Assembly: GCA_033064195.1 (NCBI GenBank)
Contig: JARBJD010000165.1
Coordinates: 97,119 to 161,118, forward strand
Direction of reading: 5' to 3'
DNA from: Blattamonas nauphoetae
Lineage: Eukaryota > Preaxostyla > Oxymonadida
DNA length: 64,000 nucleotides
The notes beneath the pieces were generated by a model. That model saw only the letters and a list, made by a program, of their open reading frames with translations. It searched no databases and was not told the DNA's origin. Both the position numbers and the translations under genes were made by a program. Of the stretch, positions 1 through 10,000 are shown one piece after another (positions within the stretch are counted from its first letter, which is position 1; each line of letters starts with the position of its first letter).

Positions 1-2635
1 AAGTTCTCTCACACTGTGGAGGTCGCCGAAAGGGGCTGTGAAGATGAGGAGTGTCGATATCATCCCTTTCAAAATATCGACATAACGTGAATAAGTTGAA
101 TCCACCTGCAACGAGAGAATGGGAAGGAAGAAACGAACGACGAGTGGTGGAGGGAAAGAAACAAAGAGTTCAAAGGTGTCAGTTGCGAGAGGAGTCGTGA
201 ACATCCAAAACAGGTTGGCCAGATGATGTCCATAAATCACATCGTCAGTCCCCATCAGAATGAGATGGATTCCTCGTCGAAAAAATGCATGGAACCCACA
301 CAACGAAGTGTCGAGGAGAGTTGGTGGAAGGTCGATTGATGGAGAACTGTCATCGGAGAATATGAAGAAGACCGGGTTCATTCGGAGTGTTCGTTCGAAG
401 AGGAGGTCGAGAGGAGGCTGGTGTGGCTTACGTGGGTTGAGAGAGGCGTGACAGAGCAAGTAAGTTTTATGCACGTGAGGAAGAGGATGAAAGTGACCTG
501 TAATGTCAGGATGATCAACGAGGAATGTTGTGAGAGTGGGAGGAAAGTCACTGCTCGACAGAAGTGAGATCAGAAGACAAAACGAAAGAAGACACTCTGT
601 CTCACCAGAATCAGACTTTTTGCGATGTCTCTCCTCGAGAATAGAGACGATTTTGGAGACAGCTTGTTGGTGTTGCTCGAAGGATAGAAGAAATTGGGTT
701 GCCTTGGTCTTCTCAATCTGATCGTCGATCGAAGGGTGTCGATGCAACATGATCAGATAGATTGTGTCGATGAGAGTGTCACCGAAACTCAGATCCGCTC
801 TTATCAATCCATCCCAGTCGAATTCTTTCGCTGGGAAAGGAGGCAGAGAATGGCCTTGAGAATATGTCAAGTTCCATTTCGTCGAAATCTGAAGAAGGAC
901 AATCTGTTCTTCGGGTTGACCATCGCGAAAAGCCGAGCGGAGTCGATCCAACACACGCGGAAGCAGAGGAATGACACACGACGTGTCGATCATCTCAACG
1001 ATGAGTAAAAAACCAGCCGCGCGAACGAAACGATCGGATGATCCAAGAGCTGAGATAGTTCGATCGAAGAACTCTGGAATGTCATCAATGCAATTCTCAG
1101 CACCAACAAGTTCACAGACAGATCGACAGCGCATCAGAGAACGAGCCAGTTTCTCGTCGTCAGCCTCGTCGAAGAGGGAAGATTTGAAGTTCTCATTGAG
1201 ATTGATGGGTACGTATTGGAGGACTGTGAGGATTGCAGCGGAGAGGTCAGTTGGTGTGTGTTCGGTGAGAGAGGGAGGGAGAGGAGAGGTGAGGAGAGAG
1301 TGAAGAATAGTCAGAAGTTTGAGTGATTCCTGTTTGAATTGTGCAGCCGACGTGTGAGTCCGAAGAGAAGAGTCGAGGTGTGCAGCGAGAGAGGTGTGGG
1401 GGGAAGAGTGCGATGAATGCAGAGACGATGTCGAATTGTCATCTGCGTCCTTCGACGACGTCAGTTGTTGGAACTTCGCTTGGAGCGAGAGAAGCGTCGG
1501 TCGGAAGAAGGGCAATTTGAGGAACGATGTGTCATTCTGAAAATCGAAGTCCAAAAGATGAAGACACACCTCAACTTCCTCTCCGCCTGCCACTTTCTGC
1601 AGTCGCTCCTTCCACGACGAGATCCGTCTCGCTTCTTCAAACACATCTGGATCAAACTGTTTCTTGATCTCAATAAACGCAGGAGCGATAAGGTGAAGGA
1701 AAGTTGAGTATTTTGGTGATTCAGTATCGATGTCTGTGTCAGTCAGCCGATCTTCGGAAAGCACATAAACTTGATCTTCCAAAGTGGAGACGAGGATGTA
1801 GGTAAATAATGGGATTAGTCGCAAATCATCGATCATATCGAGATGGAACCCTTTTGAATCGATGTATTTGTTGATGAAATGACCTACGATCTTTTCGAAC
1901 TCGGAAGGGTCACAGTCGGGAATCAGATGACCGACGTTGACGAGATGATGGATGAGGTGGTGTAGGATTGATAAAAGCATGTTGTTTGGAGAATACTGTT
2001 CAGTGAGGAGTGAGAGGCAGTTTGAAGTGGAAAGATCTTTAACAAATTCAAGAAAAAGCTGTGATAGGCGGGTGACTCCATCGGAGAAGGATTGTGGGGA
2101 GTGGGGAGGGGAGGAGTCCGAATGCGAGGCGGAGAGATCTGAAAAGAAGAAAGTCGAGAAGAAGAGACAAACTAATCCGAGCTGTCCCAAATCCATCAAC
2201 CACAACATCATCCCAATCAAACCAAAACGACCTGTTGCTTTGTGATCTTTTCGAGTCCAGTCCGATCACAGCACACACGAACCATTCCATCAAATCCTGA
2301 AAAAAAAGGAGAATTCAGAATCAAGGATTCAAAGCAACCAAAAAGAAGGCATTCAAAAAAAGAATCCATACCTGCCACTCAACCTCCTCTCCAGCTGCGC
2401 ATTTCGAAGCTATGAGAGATCTCAAGGTTTTCACAAACTTGTCCTTCAACAGAGAATCTTCAGAATCCTTGGATGCCGTGGAATCATACCACACAAGCAG
2501 GGGATATCGGTGCAGGTTTTCAATCACATCTTCCGGACATTCAGGCATCTGGACTTGTCTCATTCTTCGACCTTTCGCTCGTCGATTCGTCGGAGAGAGT
2601 GGTGCAATGATCTGGTTCGTCGGAGGATATTGCAT
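1..2635 (-). CDS. Multicopy armadillo-like family protein, partial at the window edge
   Basis: The frame reads without a stop from about 2138 to base 1 and runs off the window, so the C-terminus is missing. Three exons are likely: 2635-2372, 2296-2173 and 2138-1, about 840 residues in all. Exon 1 contains MPECPEDVIENLHRYPLLVW. The rest is leucine-rich and looks helical, with landmarks SLFDEADDEKLARSLMRC, PFPAKEFDWDGLIRADLS and PPLVVRFFLP. I take it as an alpha-helical repeat (armadillo/HEAT-like) protein; I do not know its function. The same protein recurs as broken copies at 15.5-22.6, 23.3-24.1 and 14.0-14.4 kb, so it belongs to a multicopy family, one I remember as abundant in Blattamonas. 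The start could be Met 2635, or Met 2563 (MRQVQMPECPE), which matches the start of the copy at 15478. This is the only copy here with an intact frame. Confidence 0.75.
2139..2172 (-). other. Probable very short intron 2 (34 nt)
   Basis: The frame of exon 2 (FWFDWDDVVVDGFGTARI) and that of exon 3 (DLSASHSDSSPPHSPQSFSD) differ. A 34-nt segment starting GTTTGTCTC and ending TTCTTCTTTTCAG restores the phase exactly (exon ends with one base of a codon, next exon supplies two). The copy at 16.2 kb keeps the same exon 2 residues and the same GTTTGT...CAG segment. Other GT donors in the right phase exist but would remove the conserved exon 2 residues. 34 nt is short for a spliceosomal intron, so this is tentative. 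Confidence 0.45.
2297..2371 (-). other. Intron 1 of the armadillo-like family gene (75 nt)
   Basis: On the minus strand the coding frame ends in GAGTGGCAG followed by GTATGG, and resumes after CTCCTTTTTTTCAG with GATTTGATGGAATGG. The intron is phase 0 and T-rich, with a good polypyrimidine tract before AG. The broken copy on the plus strand has the same exon 2 start (tttgatggaatggtttgtg, near 16118) after a similar T-rich stretch, which supports the acceptor. Confidence 0.7.
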
Positions 2636-3007
2636 AAGATAATCGACTGGTTATGTTGGAGTGGATATTCAGAGTGATCAGTGTTTGGAAGCGCTCTGGT
2701 CGAGACTTCTTTGGATCACCAAGAGAGGTTGTCAAAAATTGTGTTAATGATTGATCTCCTTTGTCAGTCAGACGGAAACAGATAACTCCTGAGTCAGATG
2801 TTAATCACAAACAATGATACCTTTCGGTTCAAAACTGAATTTCAGTCGAACAAAGTGTGGTTGGATCACATCGAACACACAGTTCGTAGACTTCACTCTT
2901 CTAAACGGCGATCATTGTTGTCTATTCCCAAAATCGAGGAACAACGTTTCCTTTCAGGTGATGAAATGTTTTCAAAACAAAATGAAAATGCACATCAAGA
3001 ACAGTCA
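2636..3007. other. Intergenic region upstream of the armadillo-like family gene
   Basis: 372 bases lie between the stop of the eIF4G-like gene (3008) and the first Met of the family gene (2635), both on the minus strand. They should hold the promoter of the latter and the 3' end of the former. I see no conserved element, tRNA or repeat in it. Confidence 0.4.
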
Positions 3008-6000
3008 TTAATCTCCATCAAATGAACGACTTTTCACCAGTTTCGTCCTCACAATCCGAATCATCTCACGAGGCAGTTCTGATCCAATGTCTTCCTCGGA
3101 TATCCATCTCTTCTCCGATTCTGTGAAAGCACACAGTCTGTCCAGTGTCTCCAACGTGAACTGCAGAAGCGATTCTGTTCCCTCCATCTCCCAATCTCCC
3201 TTCAGCTGCCCATTCCACTTCGTCAGACTCTCATAGTCCCTCCCCAACAACAAAAACATCCTTCCAACCACACTCGCTTCTCGCTCTTCCTCGTTCATCA
3301 CATCGACCATCAGTTCTTTCAGACCCTCAAAGCATGTCTGGAATCTCTGAGTGAACGAGTTCGATGCATCCCCCAATTGCCAGCACACGATGCTCAGAAC
3401 ACGAACAACTGTGGCCACAACATGAGGTGCCAGTTTCGGATCGAACTCACCCAATTTCAGAGTGTTGCAGAACGAGTTCTTGTACGTTCCAGCGTCTTCC
3501 CCAAACAGCGAAGGATGCGACAGGTCCAGAGACGCGAGAAGCCTGTCTGTCAGCGTCTCGATGATCAACTCGTCCAGAAACATGCCCAGCTCAGCGCGGC
3601 ACTCATCATTCCGAGCAATGAAGTCACCAAGCCGACTCAGACTCGAACTCGACGACCTCACAACTCGCTTCAGCAGAACAGCTCCTTCCGATCCCGATTT
3701 GCCCTCGTCGCTGTTGACTTCTTGCTCCGATTGCAGCAGCGACACTTCATTCATGCACCACGTGAAGTTCTCTCTTCTGATCCCATCCACAATACTTCCT
3801 GCCATCGACGGATCCTCCTTCAGGCAGTTCCGAAGAGCAGTCAGCACACTCTGGCCAGGAAGGCGGAAGAAATTCGCAAGTTTCACAAAATCCGATCCGT
3901 TTTCGAAGTTCGCCAGCCATTCCGTCAGAATCGTTTGCATCATCAACGAAATCGCGTGAAGGAACGACGCGTTTGTGAGTGTCGCAGTGTAGAGGGGCTT
4001 GAAGACAGTTGGAGGAAGAGTGGAGAGGTGGAATCGGATCGGCTTCGACAGCGTCAGTGTCGTCCCCATCTGTCGGACAAGCATCTGGTTCATCGCGTCA
4101 TCTCTCATCTGAATCTCGACCAGCGGAAGATTTGCTTCCTTTCGGCGCTGCAGAATCTTCTGATAGCATCTGTACTCCAAATGGAACCCTGAAACCACTT
4201 CCACACTCTCCCCCAGGGTGCGAGGGAATCGAGAGAAGAACGCTGACATGAACGTCTGCATCCTTCCCACCAATCGTTCCGTGTTCGCATCTCGCTCGTC
4301 CTTCACTGTGCACGACGCCAGCACATATCCCAACAGCTCGGCCAGCAACTGGCGAGTGTAGCAAATCCGCTGCTCGTCTTGGACCCCTTCCGTCTGAAGC
4401 GTGAACTTCCCCACTTCCGAGTTCGTAATCCTCCCTGTCGAGCTCATCATCTCCTGCACCATCCCCGACACTCCCTCCAACTCCGCAGCAATCCGCTCTT
4501 CCCCGCTGATCGACGGGCTCGGTTCTGGCAGAGGAAGTGTTTCGCTCACTTCGTTGTCGTCTGTCCCGAAATCAACCACATTCTCCACATTCATCAGATC
4601 CTCCTCTTCCGCTGTCCCTCCCCTTCGAACTGCCTTCGGCCTCTCCATCAGCTGCTCCTTCTTCTCCGCCTTCTCCTTCCACGACGAACGCACAATCTTC
4701 GGTTTTGGCTGTGCGGCTGGCTGTGCTGTCCGAGTCGGCACGTATTGTGTGGCCCCCACAAACGACCCTCGACTCTGCCGACCATCCTGTCGTCCTCGCA
4801 CTTGGAATCGTCCCCCGCCGCTTCTGTCATCATCCTGCGGTGCGTACCGTGTTTGTGAGGCGGGAGATGCTTGTTTCCGAGGTGGAGGGGTCGGGTTTTT
4901 CTGTTGATCTGTCCCTTCAAACCGTTTGAAGGTATTACTATCCGACATCATAAAAACATCCTTCAGAGCATATTTTGTTTGGCTTTCCAGCTTCCCAGCG
5001 TCCAGAAATGGCCTCAAAAAGTCCAAAAGCGACTTGAACCTCTCAAACGCTTGGCTCTGCATCATCGCTCCAATCATCTTCAGAAAATGTGCTAATGTCA
5101 GGAAATTCGAGTTTATCGGCTGTTCTGGTGTCGATCCCGCGAGAAGGTGTTTAATACACTGAATGGCAACGTTCGGCGCGAGGATGCTTTGGTTGACCAG
5201 GATCCCAATGAATTCCACGTTCCCAAGAATGTCCAGACGCCGGATTTCCTCCCATTCTTCAATTTGCTTCTCTGTCATCGTTGATCGCTGTTCTTCTGTC
5301 AGTGGTTCGTGTGGTTTGTTGAAGAATTCTTGCTGGCATTTCTTCACCAAAACTTTCCGAAAAACGGATTGTTGCTCTGGTTGCTTATCATCTTCTTGTG
5401 GAGCGGGTGAGTTTGTGAAGGACGAGCCATCGTCCCAGGTCGTTCCCGTCGTTCGCTCATATTCTTTGATCGCGCTGCAAACATTCGCATACAGTCCTCG
5501 GAATTTTCGTTCCTGGATTGCTTTCTCATACACAATGTCGACCACCTGCGTCAGAACCTCCCGATTCACCAGAAGGCCGAATAAATCAACAATCACATCG
5601 TCGAAGTTCTGCTTCGTCAGTTTGTTCAATAAGGACCGTGCAGTGTCCAAATAATTCGTCCGATCCTTCCGCTTCTTGAATAGCTTCACTCCCTCTCCAC
5701 CACTTCCCAGCTGGATCGTGTTCCCAAGGCCCGGATGTTTCACGTGTGTCTCGCTGATTGGGGGGAGTGTTTCAGGGAAGAAATTCTCTGTCGGTGCCTG
5801 TGTGTTCCTCCCAGCGAATGACAGAAATGATAAATAAGAATATGTCATTGGCTCAGTCTTTGTTTTGGACTCGTACCATTTCGGCACAACCTCGTTTCGC
5901 GTCGACCGGCGAGCTGCCAAGATCCGCACAAGCGACTCGTAGGGCGTCGATAGGTTCGCAAATGGGTTCTTCATCAACGTTTCGTTTGGTGTTTGCGAGG

Positions 6001-6799
6001 CGTTCGGTGTCGGTGTTGGCGTCATCGTGGAGAATGGTGTGGGTGTTGGTGTTTCACTGACCTGGCCTGACGAATCTTCATTCTCCTCATCTTCGTTCTT
6101 AGGTCGAATATCGGGCGTGTAGTGAGTTGTTTTCAAGATGTTCACTGGTTCAAATCGATTAATCCTCTCGCCTTCTTCAGACCGTTGGGTGTTCCCTGTA
6201 ATCAAGTTTATTGGTTCCACACGCTCAACAAGCGGCGCTTGAGCAACTGCTGCTCTCGGTTTGAACATCGTGACTGGTTTATCGACAAATTGAGCCAGTG
6301 CTGGTAACTCTGTTGCTGAGTGATGATAACCCGAAGTATCCCGTGTGGTGCTCACTCCTTCGTTACGACTCACGAATGGCTTCGCTGTGGTTAGCGGAGG
6401 GATTGATTCCGCTGGTTGCACTGGCTTTGGCTTTTGACCAGGAACGAAAGGAGCTGCCTTCTTCACAGCTTCCAAAATTGATGGTTCTGGACCAGTGTCT
6501 GGGCGAGGTAACGATGACGGTTGTTTAGGGTTGCTCGGCACAAACGGTGTGAAGTTAGCAGTGAGCGATTGGAGTGAAGGTGTTGAGGGATCTGTTGGCG
6601 TGCTTGTTGTTCTTGGCTTAAATACTTGTGCTGATGCGTTGATCGCGGGGGTGAATGATGAAGTTTCCTTTGAATGGAAAGTTGGAGCCTCAGGAGACAT
6701 TCTGGAAAGAGTGAGTCGATGACGAAACACATACTTTGGTCGAGGTTTAAATGCTTTAACATTCGTATTCAAAGTTGGAGGATGGTTGACATCTGTCAT
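3008..6799 (-). CDS. eIF4G-like translation initiation scaffold (MIF4G domain)
   Basis: Large protein with the layout of eIF4G, the scaffold that brings eIF4E-bound mRNA to eIF4A and the ribosome. Numbering from Met 6904: residues 36-340 are a disordered Pro/Thr/Ser-rich tail; near 358 the segment MTYSYLSFLSFAG sits where eIF4Gs carry the eIF4E-binding site, although it is a degenerate form; about 425-670 is a MIF4G domain (LLNKLTKQNFDDVIVDLFGL, then VYEKAIQERKFRGLYANVCS); then an Arg/Gly/Gln-rich linker; and a helical C-terminal region from about 830 that may be a second helical repeat domain. The open frame begins at Met 6904, but the 35 residues before Met 6799 (MTDVNHPPTLNTNVKAFKPR) look unlike the rest, so I prefer 6799. 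The frame has no introns. The MIF4G call is firm; assignment as eIF4G itself rather than another MIF4G protein is likely. Confidence 0.8.
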   Translation of the reverse strand: MTDVNHPPTLNTNVKAFKPRPKYVFRHRLTLSRMSPEAPTFHSKETSSFTPAINASAQVFKPRTTSTPTDPSTPSLQSLTANFTPFVPSNPKQPSSLPRPDTGPEPSILEAVKKAAPFVPGQKPKPVQPAESIPPLTTAKPFVSRNEGVSTTRDTSGYHHSATELPALAQFVDKPVTMFKPRAAVAQAPLVERVEPINLITGNTQRSEEGERINRFEPVNILKTTHYTPDIRPKNEDEENEDSSGQVSETPTPTPFSTMTPTPTPNASQTPNETLMKNPFANLSTPYESLVRILAARRSTRNEVVPKWYESKTKTEPMTYSYLSFLSFAGRNTQAPTENFFPETLPPISETHVKHPGLGNTIQLGSGGEGVKLFKKRKDRTNYLDTARSLLNKLTKQNFDDVIVDLFGLLVNREVLTQVVDIVYEKAIQERKFRGLYANVCSAIKEYERTTGTTWDDGSSFTNSPAPQEDDKQPEQQSVFRKVLVKKCQQEFFNKPHEPLTEEQRSTMTEKQIEEWEEIRRLDILGNVEFIGILVNQSILAPNVAIQCIKHLLAGSTPEQPINSNFLTLAHFLKMIGAMMQSQAFERFKSLLDFLRPFLDAGKLESQTKYALKDVFMMSDSNTFKRFEGTDQQKNPTPPPRKQASPASQTRYAPQDDDRSGGGRFQVRGRQDGRQSRGSFVGATQYVPTRTAQPAAQPKPKIVRSSWKEKAEKKEQLMERPKAVRRGGTAEEEDLMNVENVVDFGTDDNEVSETLPLPEPSPSISGEERIAAELEGVSGMVQEMMSSTGRITNSEVGKFTLQTEGVQDEQRICYTRQLLAELLGYVLASCTVKDERDANTERLVGRMQTFMSAFFSRFPRTLGESVEVVSGFHLEYRCYQKILQRRKEANLPLVEIQMRDDAMNQMLVRQMGTTLTLSKPIRFHLSTLPPTVFKPLYTATLTNASFLHAISLMMQTILTEWLANFENGSDFVKLANFFRLPGQSVLTALRNCLKEDPSMAGSIVDGIRRENFTWCMNEVSLLQSEQEVNSDEGKSGSEGAVLLKRVVRSSSSSLSRLGDFIARNDECRAELGMFLDELIIETLTDRLLASLDLSHPSLFGEDAGTYKNSFCNTLKLGEFDPKLAPHVVATVVRVLSIVCWQLGDASNSFTQRFQTCFEGLKELMVDVMNEEEREASVVGRMFLLLGRDYESLTKWNGQLKGDWEMEGTESLLQFTLETLDRLCAFTESEKRWISEEDIGSELPREMIRIVRTKLVKSRSFDGD

Positions 6800-7012
6800 A
6801 GCCAATTCCCGGTTGATGAAAGGAGATAAACGGAAAGTGAAATGACGATCGAACCCTTTATGACATAATTGGATCTTACAGTAGACAGAAGACAAGAAAA
6901 TCATCAGAAATGAAGTATATGATACCAGTAAAAAAGAGACTATCTAAAACAATAAAGAACACAACATTGTCACAGCTGATGCGACAATTCGAACCTATTG
7001 GTAAATGAAGAC

Positions 7013-10000
7013 TCAGCTTCGTTCTGAAGCTGACTGGGAGTGAGAGGAAGAAGAAGACCCACTCAGTTCATTTTCAGCGACTGGGCTCTGCGCCAAACTC
7101 TCCAGAGTCTGAGCTTTCGTTTCATCTGTCCACATCCGTTCCACTTCCCAATCGTCAAGAAGAACACTCCAGACACTCCACGGAACAGCTCGATCCATCT
7201 GTTGCGCCTGGGTGAGGACAGGAACATCGGCTGAGGGAACAGTGAGGAAACCTGATTGTCTGTGAGCTTTCGCGTGTGTTTTGAGAAGTTGACGATTCGC
7301 GAACTGTGTTGGGGTTGTGTCGATGAGGAATGATGATTTCTGATGGAAGGAGTGAGTGGACCCATGGAAGGGTGTGGCAGTGGCAGTGATTGGAGAGATT
7401 GATCGATGGGAGGAGAGGAGAGGCGACAGAGAATGGGATGTGATTGACTGACATGGCGTTGTGTTGTTTGTGTTCATCGAAAGAATCGTGGAGAGTGCGT
7501 CGCTGTTCATCGTGTTCGTGTTTGCATTTCGTTTCTTCTTTTTCGGAACCTCCGTTCTGTCTCCACTTTGCAACTCCATCGACAATCCAAAGAACAACGA
7601 GCGTGGGTTTGGTTGTGTTTCATCAACCTGGACTTTCAAAGGCAGATACTTCGAAGGAAGAGGGAATACACTGGCATCTGTCTCTCTTCTTGGCATTGAC
7701 GAGGTGTAAGTGGCGTTTGTTCTGTCTGTCACTCCCAAAATTCGGTCAGTGTCGCCGCTCGACGGATTTCTGAGGAAGTTTGGATCGTTCGAGTCGAAAT
7801 CAGGACTTGCAAAGTCAATTGGATTGACGGTGATTTCCCCAACCACTTGAGGGAAGGTGGACAGAAGTGATTTTCGTTGAATCGACGAATCTGCTGTTGT
7901 GAGCGAGCGAGTGAGCGATTTCTTGAGAGTGTTGTTCGGCGAAGTTCCATTCGTGTACGCACTGTTCAGACGAGAGATTTGGCCTGACTGTTTGGGAGAC
8001 ACGACAGTGTCAGAATTGTTGTTTTGGTTGAGAATCGAGACAGAGTACTCGTCCAGCTCTTCTTCCTCCTCTTTGTCTGGCAATTTCGGTTCCATCGCCA
8101 TTCTTCTCCTTTTTCTGAGTTGAGCTGTGACGACAATCGCAATCACAGTGCCTACCACAACCAGACACCCAACAACCGCAGATGACACGATCGTGACAAT
8201 TGTTTTGATGTTTGGTGGCTTGATAGGGTCATCGGGATTCTCTGGTTGTTCGGGGTCGGTCGGGTCGGTCGGACCTGGCGGATCAGGTGGCTCGGGGTCT
8301 TCTGGACCTGTGCTTGTGATTGGGAAGGCCAGTTGCCACTCGCCTTTCGAGAGGATCGAGAAAGCGCCACTGTGGGACGATGATGGAACGACGGATGAGT
8401 TGAAAAGGAGGACAACTGAGAGATCAGCGTTTTCGTTGATGGCCGAGCGTGGAACAGAGCCGATGAGTGTCGTGTCTGTTGAAGCTGAATGATCAAGTTG
8501 ATGGAGAACAGGAGGTGAGGGGGCATTCTGATGGAAAGACGAAATCTGGCTAGGGGCGTGTGATTGAGTGATGTGAGAAGGTATTGAATGAAGAATTGGA
8601 GGCGGAAAATCGACTGAAATAGAATTATGGCTTGCTGTTGACACTGCCTGAGAATCAACAAAGCCAAATGAAAACAATTCGTGGATGGGGAACGATCCTG
8701 TGAACGACAATGTCATTGTCTCGTTTGACAGAGTCTTTCCCACTCCATCGAATGAAGAAACGAAGAACGCCGAGTCCAGCGTGGATGGATGTCCGGAAAG
8801 CGTGCAATCTTTCTCCAAAATCCACAGATGCTGTGTGATGGACGGATCTTCTCCGAATTCTGTTCGTCCTTCGTCCATCTCCAACTCCGCGTCCTCGCAC
8901 ACAACATTTCTGTGGAAGATTGGTTTGTCTGGGAAGGAAGGAGTGTTGTTTCGTAGCAGTGAGTCAGTGACTGTTAGCTTGATTCCTCCCTTCACATGGA
9001 GAGCGCCTTCAGACAGATTGGAAAACTCACACCCATCAGCAGTTGTTGGACAGCTGACGAACACGGCGCTTGTTGTCCATTCATACGGGGTCGTGTTGGG
9101 TGGGATGAGGGGCGTTCGGTGACCAATAAACGAAGAATGTGAGAGTGAAAGGAATTGGGCGGATCTGATGTTGAGAATTGATCCTGAAGAAGGTGTGACC
9201 CAGTCGCAGGTGAAGACTGAGTCTGAAATATCTAGTTGTGTGAACGGGTTTGTTCCTCCGAATTCCATCACACTTGTTCCTTCATCTCTGAACATTTCAA
9301 ATTCGGAGTTTGTGACGATGATCGATCGAGGTGTCGATGAATCAGACAGAATGATGGATGGCAAGACAACTGTGGTGTCGGACACAATCAGCGTGTCCAG
9401 TGTAACATCTTCCATCTGCGACAGGTCGAACAGAGACAACGAACCAGCTGTTTGTGACAAAGACGCGATGTTCATTGAGGAAGCGCAGAACTTCCCTGTT
9501 CCTGTGAGGAGTGCGAGCGTTGTTGTCTCGGATGGATCGGCTGTTTTGATCGTTACTGACCAAAACTCAATCGTGGCTGTTTCCGCCACGAAGACATGGG
9601 TGATACATGCAGCAGCTGGCGATGTGAGCGACGACGGGAGCGAGAACGTCAGGTCGGAGAATTCCACATCTCCACTCAGAACGAACAACGCTGACTTCGC
9701 ATTCTGGTTGTCAAGATTCGCTGCAAACGACATTTCAAAGCCAGCGACACCTTCTCCAAGAAATCTGATGTCATCCAGCTCGACAACTTCATCGATCTCA
9801 TCATTTCCTGTTGCTCGGATTTTCTTGTGACTCGAGGAGCCTAATTCGGACATCGCTGTTTTGAGAGTGGGACAAGGCGATGATGGGGATCCACACGAAC
9901 CAATGGTGGATGACGAGGTGTCCAGAAACACAACAGTCTTGAGTGAAGGAATGATGAACCAATGAAGATCAGTGGGAGTGTTTCTAAACCCTGCTAGATC

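Noticed and set aside
3377-6060. Plus-strand open frames opposite the eIF4G-like gene
   Set aside because: Shadows of the 1,298-codon minus-strand frame; no independent motif or composition.
6700-6740. 29-nt candidate intron near the start of the eIF4G-like gene (GTGTTTCG...CTTTCCAG)
   Set aside because: The unspliced frame is continuous, and 29 nt would break it.
9168-9830. 220-codon plus-strand frame inside the giant surface gene
   Set aside because: Antisense shadow of a Ser/Thr-rich coding frame.
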